From Sutterella parvirubra YIT 11816 (lineage in GTDB: Bacteria > Pseudomonadota > Gammaproteobacteria > Burkholderiales > Burkholderiaceae_F): 17,502 nucleotides of DNA. This document shows positions 14,288-17,502 of the stretch, one piece after another. Within the stretch, counting starts at the first letter, position 1. Every line of letters starts with the position of its first letter. Under the pieces are notes generated by a model. That model was given only the letters and a program-made list of their open reading frames with translations. It searched no databases and was not told the DNA's origin. The DNA is taken from contig NZ_JH604937.1 of NCBI RefSeq assembly GCF_000250875.1, positions 3,480 through 20,981 on the forward strand. The letters are read 5' to 3'. The position numbers and the translations under genes were made by a program.

Positions 14288-15748
14288 TTACGCCTCCGCT
14301 TCCGGCTCGTCCTTCGCGATCTTGTCCGCGGCCTTGTCGGTTTCTTTGAGCGCCTTCTTCAAGGCCGAAGGGGCGAGCACCGGGAACTTCACCTTGACCA
14401 AAAGCCCGCGGGGGACGGCCGAGAGGAGTTCGACGGAGCCGCCGGAGCGGCGCACGATGCGGTCGACGATGGAGAGGCCGAGGCCGGAACCGGATACGCC
14501 GGTGCGGGCGCTCTCGCCGCGTTCAAACGGACGCATCACGCGTTCGCGCTCTTCGGGCGGGAGCCCCTGACCGCGGTCTTCAACCGTGAGGACGGCGTCG
14601 CGCTGGTCCTCGCTCTTCTCCAACCCGATCGAGAGATGCAGGATGCCGTCGTCGCTTCGGCCGTAGCGCATGGCGTTCGTGATCAGGTTCTGAATCGCGC
14701 GGGAGAGTTCGAGCGGGTGCGCCATCACCCAAAGTTCGGGGAAGCTCCCGTCCGGGCCGATCTTTTCCTTGCCCGTCATCTTCCGCAGGTCCACCGAGCT
14801 GTCGCTCTCGATGCGGGCGTTGTGAAGCGCCGCGTCGAGCGCTTCGGAGAGGTTCACCATCACCTGCGCTTCACTCGAGCGCCGCGAGTAGGCGAGGAAC
14901 TGGTTGACGATGTTTTCCATCTGCTCCAGGTCGCTCACCATGGCGGTGCGGGAGTCGTCCGAAAGGCTCGAGAGCTCGATCTCCAAACGCAGGCGCGTGA
15001 TCGGCGTGCGCAGGTCGTGCGAGACCCCGGCGAGCAAAAGCTCGCGGTCGGCTTCAATGTTCTGGAGGTCCTTCACCATGCGGTTGAAGGAGACGTTGAC
15101 CGCCTGGATTTCCGCGGTCGAGGCGTTTTCAGGGAGCGGATCGGGCTGGCGGCCTTGGCCCAACTGCGTCGCGAATTGGGAGAGGCGCGCGAGCGGGTCG
15201 ATCACGTGGCGGGTCAAAAGCGTCGCGCCGAAAAGCGACGCGGCGCCGGCCGCAATCGCCCACCAGAGCCACGCGGTCCCGTACGGGGGATCGAGGGCGT
15301 CGTCCTTCGTCTGGAGCCAGTACTGGTCGCCGTCGATGTCGAACGTCACCCAAAGACCTTCGTTGCCGTTCACCTTGGTGGCGAGCACGGTGTCTTGCCC
15401 GAGCTGGGCCCTCACCAACTGCTCGATCAACCCGGTCGAGCCGTCGCTCGCGATCCGGACCACGCGGTCGGTGTCGTCGCGCGGCGAGATGAGGACGCCT
15501 TCGCGGGCCGCGAGCGCCTGGAGGAAGTCCGTGCGGTAGAGCGGGTCCGCCGTGACGAGCGCGTACTTCGTGATGTTGACCGTCGAGACGATGTGCTGCG
15601 CGACGCCCTGCGAATAGGGGAGTTCCGAGAGCACGCGGAAGCTCTGCAGCCACCCGATCACCGAGAAGAAGATCAGGCCGCAGAGCATCAGGAACGTGCG
15701 CCAGAAGAGGCTCGGGCGACGGGTTTTGAGTTTGGCGATCCAGGACAC
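14288..15748 (-). CDS. envZ: EnvZ/RisS-type membrane sensor histidine kinase
   Basis: This sensor kinase autophosphorylates and controls the OmpR-type regulator encoded upstream. With GTG 15748 as start (GAGGG about 10 bases before it) it has 486 residues. TM1 is about 15-35 (FLMLCGLIFFSVIGWL), a periplasmic sensor runs about 36-158, TM2 is about 159-179, and a HAMP domain is about 180-230. The H-box is GVSHDLRTPITRLRLEIE with H244. The N-box is RAIQNLITNAMRYG (N358), G1 is VEDRGQGLP, the F-box is MRPFERGESA and G2 is GSGLGLSIVDR. The architecture and periplasmic length match EnvZ. The C-terminus ends in an unusual charged tail rich in Ala, Lys and Glu (KKALKETDKAADKIAKDEPE). A longer in-frame TTG start at 15853 would read through a terminator-like hairpin and is unlikely. 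The gap to the regulator gene is 171 bp. Confidence 0.92.
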   Translation of the reverse strand: MSWIAKLKTRRPSLFWRTFLMLCGLIFFSVIGWLQSFRVLSELPYSQGVAQHIVSTVNITKYALVTADPLYRTDFLQALAAREGVLISPRDDTDRVVRIASDGSTGLIEQLVRAQLGQDTVLATKVNGNEGLWVTFDIDGDQYWLQTKDDALDPPYGTAWLWWAIAAGAASLFGATLLTRHVIDPLARLSQFATQLGQGRQPDPLPENASTAEIQAVNVSFNRMVKDLQNIEADRELLLAGVSHDLRTPITRLRLEIELSSLSDDSRTAMVSDLEQMENIVNQFLAYSRRSSEAQVMVNLSEALDAALHNARIESDSSVDLRKMTGKEKIGPDGSFPELWVMAHPLELSRAIQNLITNAMRYGRSDDGILHLSIGLEKSEDQRDAVLTVEDRGQGLPPEERERVMRPFERGESARTGVSGSGLGLSIVDRIVRRSGGSVELLSAVPRGLLVKVKFPVLAPSALKKALKETDKAADKIAKDEPEAEA

Positions 15749-15799
15749 GGAAGGCGTTCCCTCAGGTTTGGGGTTGGTCGGAACGGGCGGGCCCGAACG

Positions 15800-15847
15800 A
15801 AAAAGGACGCGCCGCAGATGCGCGCAGACGGCGCCGGGAGCGTCCTT
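15800..15847 (-). terminator. Terminator-like hairpin between regulator and kinase genes
   Basis: On the minus strand AAGGACGC (15847-15840) pairs with GCGTCCTT (15810-15803). CGGCG and CGCCG (15829-15833, 15810-15814) can pair inside as an alternative. The stem is followed by a T-run (15804-15800). It stands in the intercistronic gap, so part of the transcripts from the regulator promoter would end before the kinase gene. Confidence 0.65.
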
Positions 15848-15919
15848 CCTCAAGGGATTGTCCCACGGACGCGCCCGGTCTTGGGGTTCGGGCGCGGGTG
15901 GGCAATGAACGGTGACTTC

Positions 15920-16639
15920 TTAGTTGTGGCCGTCCGGAATGAAGACGTAGCCGAGACCCCAAACGGTCTGGAGGTAGCGCGGCTTCGAGGAATCCTGCTC
16001 GATCAGCTTGCGAAGGCGCGAGACCTGGACGTCGAGCGAGCGGTCGAAGGCTTCGTATTCGCGGCCGCGGGCCATTTCCATCAGCTTGTCGCGGGAGAGC
16101 GGCTGGCGCGGGTGGCGCGCAAAGGCCTTCAGAACCGCGAATTCGCCGGTGGTGAGCGGCACGGGCTCGCCGTTCTTCTTCAGGACGCGCGTGCCGAGGT
16201 CGAGTTCGAAGTCGCCGAACGTGACGATTTCGTTTTCGCGCGAGGGCGCGCCCGGGGCGTCCGGCGCGGGACGACGGCGCAGCACCGCGTGGATGCGGGC
16301 CAAAAGTTCGCGCGGGTTGAAGGGCTTCGCGATGTAGTCGTCGGCACCGAGTTCCAACCCCACGATGCGGTCGATTTCTTCGCCGCGGGCCGTGAGCATG
16401 ATGACCGGCGTCATGTCCTTCTGGGCGCGCAGGCGCTTCAGGATCGCGAGGCCGTCTTCGCCCGGCATCATCAGGTCGAGAATGAGCGCGTCGAAGGGTT
16501 CGCGCAGCCACAGGCGGTTCATGGACGCGGCACCGTCCGCCACCTGAACCTGGAAGCCGTTCTCGCCGAGATAGCGGCGGAGAAGGTCGCGCAGGCGGGG
16601 GTCGTCGTCGACGACGAGAATCTTGGGATTGCGTTCCAT
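15920..16639 (-). CDS. ompR: OmpR/RisA-type response regulator
   Basis: This 239-residue DNA-binding regulator is the partner of the kinase encoded downstream. The receiver domain (about 5-120) has the acidic pocket D11-D12-D13, the phospho-acceptor D55 in ALILDLMMPGEDG, T83 in IMLTARG and K105 in DDYIAKPFNP. The C-terminal winged-helix domain (about 137-235) shows LTTGEFAVLKAFARHPRQPL, SRDKLM, DRSLDVQVSRLRKLIE and YLQTVWGLGYVFIPDG, which is close to E. coli OmpR wording. The ATG at 16639 has AAGGAG 8 bases upstream. It is the first gene of the two-gene unit. A 31-bp dyad at 16845-16875, about 206 bp upstream, contains GTTACA/GTAACA words similar to OmpR-box halves and may reflect autoregulation. 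Confidence 0.94.
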   Translation of the reverse strand: MERNPKILVVDDDPRLRDLLRRYLGENGFQVQVADGAASMNRLWLREPFDALILDLMMPGEDGLAILKRLRAQKDMTPVIMLTARGEEIDRIVGLELGADDYIAKPFNPRELLARIHAVLRRRPAPDAPGAPSRENEIVTFGDFELDLGTRVLKKNGEPVPLTTGEFAVLKAFARHPRQPLSRDKLMEMARGREYEAFDRSLDVQVSRLRKLIEQDSSKPRYLQTVWGLGYVFIPDGHN

Positions 16640-16844
16640 GTGCTGAACTCCTTACAAGGAATGACGGGGCGCTTTCGGGAGACCGGGCGAAACGTGGTGA
16701 AGGCCCGGCGATCCGTCCGGAGGCCGACCTGGCTTCTTGGGGAAGCGTGTCGGGGTGCGTTCTCCGGCTGGTGAACCCCGTGTGGATTCGTTGACGCCTA
16801 TTGTGAGATACATTCGTGTGCCACGTCACGCCTTGGGAACAGGG

Positions 16845-16875
16845 TGTTACAAAGTGGTGAGGGTGAGTTGTAACA
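16845..16875. promoter_or_regulatory. TGTTACAA dyad upstream of the regulator gene
   Basis: TGTTACAA (16845-16852) and TTGTAACA (16868-16875) form a perfect 8-bp inverted repeat with a 15-base spacer. OmpR-family boxes contain GTTACA/GNAACA words, but OmpR usually binds them as direct rather than inverted repeats. On the minus strand, weak promoter-like hexamers (GTGACG, 18 bases, CACAAT) occur between the dyad and the gene. Confidence 0.45.
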
Positions 16876-16964
16876 TCGAAAAATGGTAGGGGCCCCTTTT
16901 CAGGTGGTTGATTTTCAGGAACAAATCTCTTGAATGAGGGTGTTTTTGGGCGTTTGAATGCTGA

Positions 16965-16991
16965 AACAAGCGTCTCCGTTTGACGCTTGTT
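16965..16991. other. Free-standing 10-bp hairpin in a gene-free region
   Basis: AACAAGCGTC (16965-16974) pairs with GACGCTTGTT (16982-16991) around a 7-base loop. Only weak T content follows on either strand. It lies in the 16640-17111 stretch, where I find no coding sequence. It may be the leftover terminator of a lost gene. Confidence 0.4.
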
Positions 16992-17111
16992 CGGGGTGGG
17001 AATGAGGGCGGTGGATGGGACGAAGGCGGCCGAAGAAGGCTGCGGAGGCCGCGGTGCGGGGCCGAACCGGTGACCGGGATGAGGGTCGGTGAGGTCGCCG
17101 CTGAAAAACGT

Positions 17112-17226
17112 CAATAAGAATTCCCCACCTCCGCCAACAAGAAGTCACCGGTTCCGTCAATAAGAATTCCCCACTTCCGCCAACAAGATCTCCCCACTTC
17201 CGCCATCAGCATTCCCCATCCGGGTC
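17112..17226. repeat. Tandem array of five 23-bp repeats (IS21-end-like or iteron-like)
   Basis: Units start at 17112, 17135, 17158, 17181 and 17204, each exactly 23 bases. The consensus is CAAYAAGAATTCCCCACTTC plus CGC. Units 1 and 3 differ by one base; units 2 and 4 share CAACAAGA starts, so a 46-bp two-unit period is also visible. The fifth unit is degenerate. IS21-family elements carry repeated terminal motifs of this kind with ATTCCCCAC words, from memory, but no istA/istB reading frame is seen on either side in the window. There are no spacers, so it is not a CRISPR array. Confidence 0.7.
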
Positions 17227-17233
17227 CGGAAGG

Positions 17234-17272
17234 GGGACGCCTGAGCGACGTTCAGGGAGAGCCGGGCGTCCC
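17234..17272. other. Inverted repeat beside the 23-bp array; rest of right edge empty
   Basis: GGGACGCC (17234-17241) and GGCGTCCC (17265-17272) are perfect reverse complements with a 23-base loop. The remaining 17273-17502 contains only low-complexity Arg-rich frames on both strands. I support no gene there. Confidence 0.4.
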
Positions 17273-17502
17273 GGGCAGGCCCCGACCCCCGCACCGATCC
17301 CGAAACAACACTTCAACCGCCTCCGGGGCCGCCAACCCGTTGCCGGATGTTTTTCACGGCACATGTTTCTTCTGCGGCTGTGGCGCGGCACCCTCACGCC
17401 GCCCGGGGTATGTGAAGAATCTGTAAAAAGGACGGCGCGAAACCCCGGGAGAAGCCGACGGCGGACGGGCCTGCCGAAAGCTGTGCGTTTCGCGGCGAAA
17501 GG

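Noticed and set aside
14231..16774. 847-residue plus-strand frame across kinase and regulator genes
   Set aside because: It is antisense to two motif-complete signalling proteins and crosses the terminator between them. Its length is a by-product of high GC.
17112..17226. CRISPR array
   Set aside because: The 23-bp units are directly abutted with no spacers, and no cas gene is near.
17206..17397. 63-residue minus-strand frame at the right edge
   Set aside because: Arg/Pro/Gly-rich text with no recognisable domain, overlapping the repeat array and an inverted repeat.

Overview
The window is GC-rich bacterial chromosome with tightly spaced genes and high third-position GC. The protein set suggests a betaproteobacterium of the order Burkholderiales, probably a gut-type Sutterellaceae relative. 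It contains mfd, ispD/ispF, an EnvZ/OmpR-type two-component pair, FadL-type porins with Phe C-termini, and an anaerobic DMSO-reductase-family pair. The taxonomic placement is inference from protein resemblance, not from a marker gene.

Layout. 1-1218 (-) is the N-terminal part of mfd, cut by the left edge. 1403-2773 (+) is brnQ, a branched-chain amino acid:cation symporter, closed by a terminator at 2921-2954. 2969-4590 is an AT-rich island: one minus-strand gene for an AAA-type ATPase with a winged-helix segment and a C-terminal PD-(D/E)XK-like nuclease domain, bracketed by two 38-bp AT-rich palindromic repeats. 4880-5332 (+) is an unrecognised small gene with a RelB/DinJ-like stretch. 5456-6787 and 7130-8398 (both -) are two FadL-family outer-membrane transporters that share a 162-bp perfectly identical 5' segment. 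8827-9321 (-) is a YqhA/UPF0114 membrane protein. 9573-10754 (+) is ispDF, a bifunctional MEP-pathway enzyme.

10755-11017 is a dyad-rich control region ahead of a dmsA-dmsB operon (11018-14051, +). This operon encodes a Tat-exported molybdopterin catalytic subunit and a four-cluster ferredoxin subunit, with no membrane anchor gene behind them. 14288-15748 (sensor kinase) and 15920-16639 (response regulator), both on the minus strand, form an EnvZ/OmpR-like system with a terminator-like hairpin between the two genes. 16640-17502 has no gene I can support. It holds a TGTTACAA dyad, a free-standing hairpin and a five-unit tandem array of 23-bp repeats that resembles the repeated ends of IS21-family elements.

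How it works together. BrnQ imports Ile/Leu/Val. The FadL proteins pass hydrophobic compounds across the outer membrane. DmsAB would reduce S- or N-oxides (or a related substrate) as a terminal electron acceptor in anaerobic respiration. EnvZ/OmpR-like signalling plausibly controls envelope genes. The points most worth a second look are the repeat-bracketed ATPase-nuclease gene, a possible RNA switch over the dmsA start codon, the anchorless dmsAB operon, the fadL gene-conversion tract and the 23-bp array. No rRNA, tRNA, CRISPR array or intact insertion sequence was seen.
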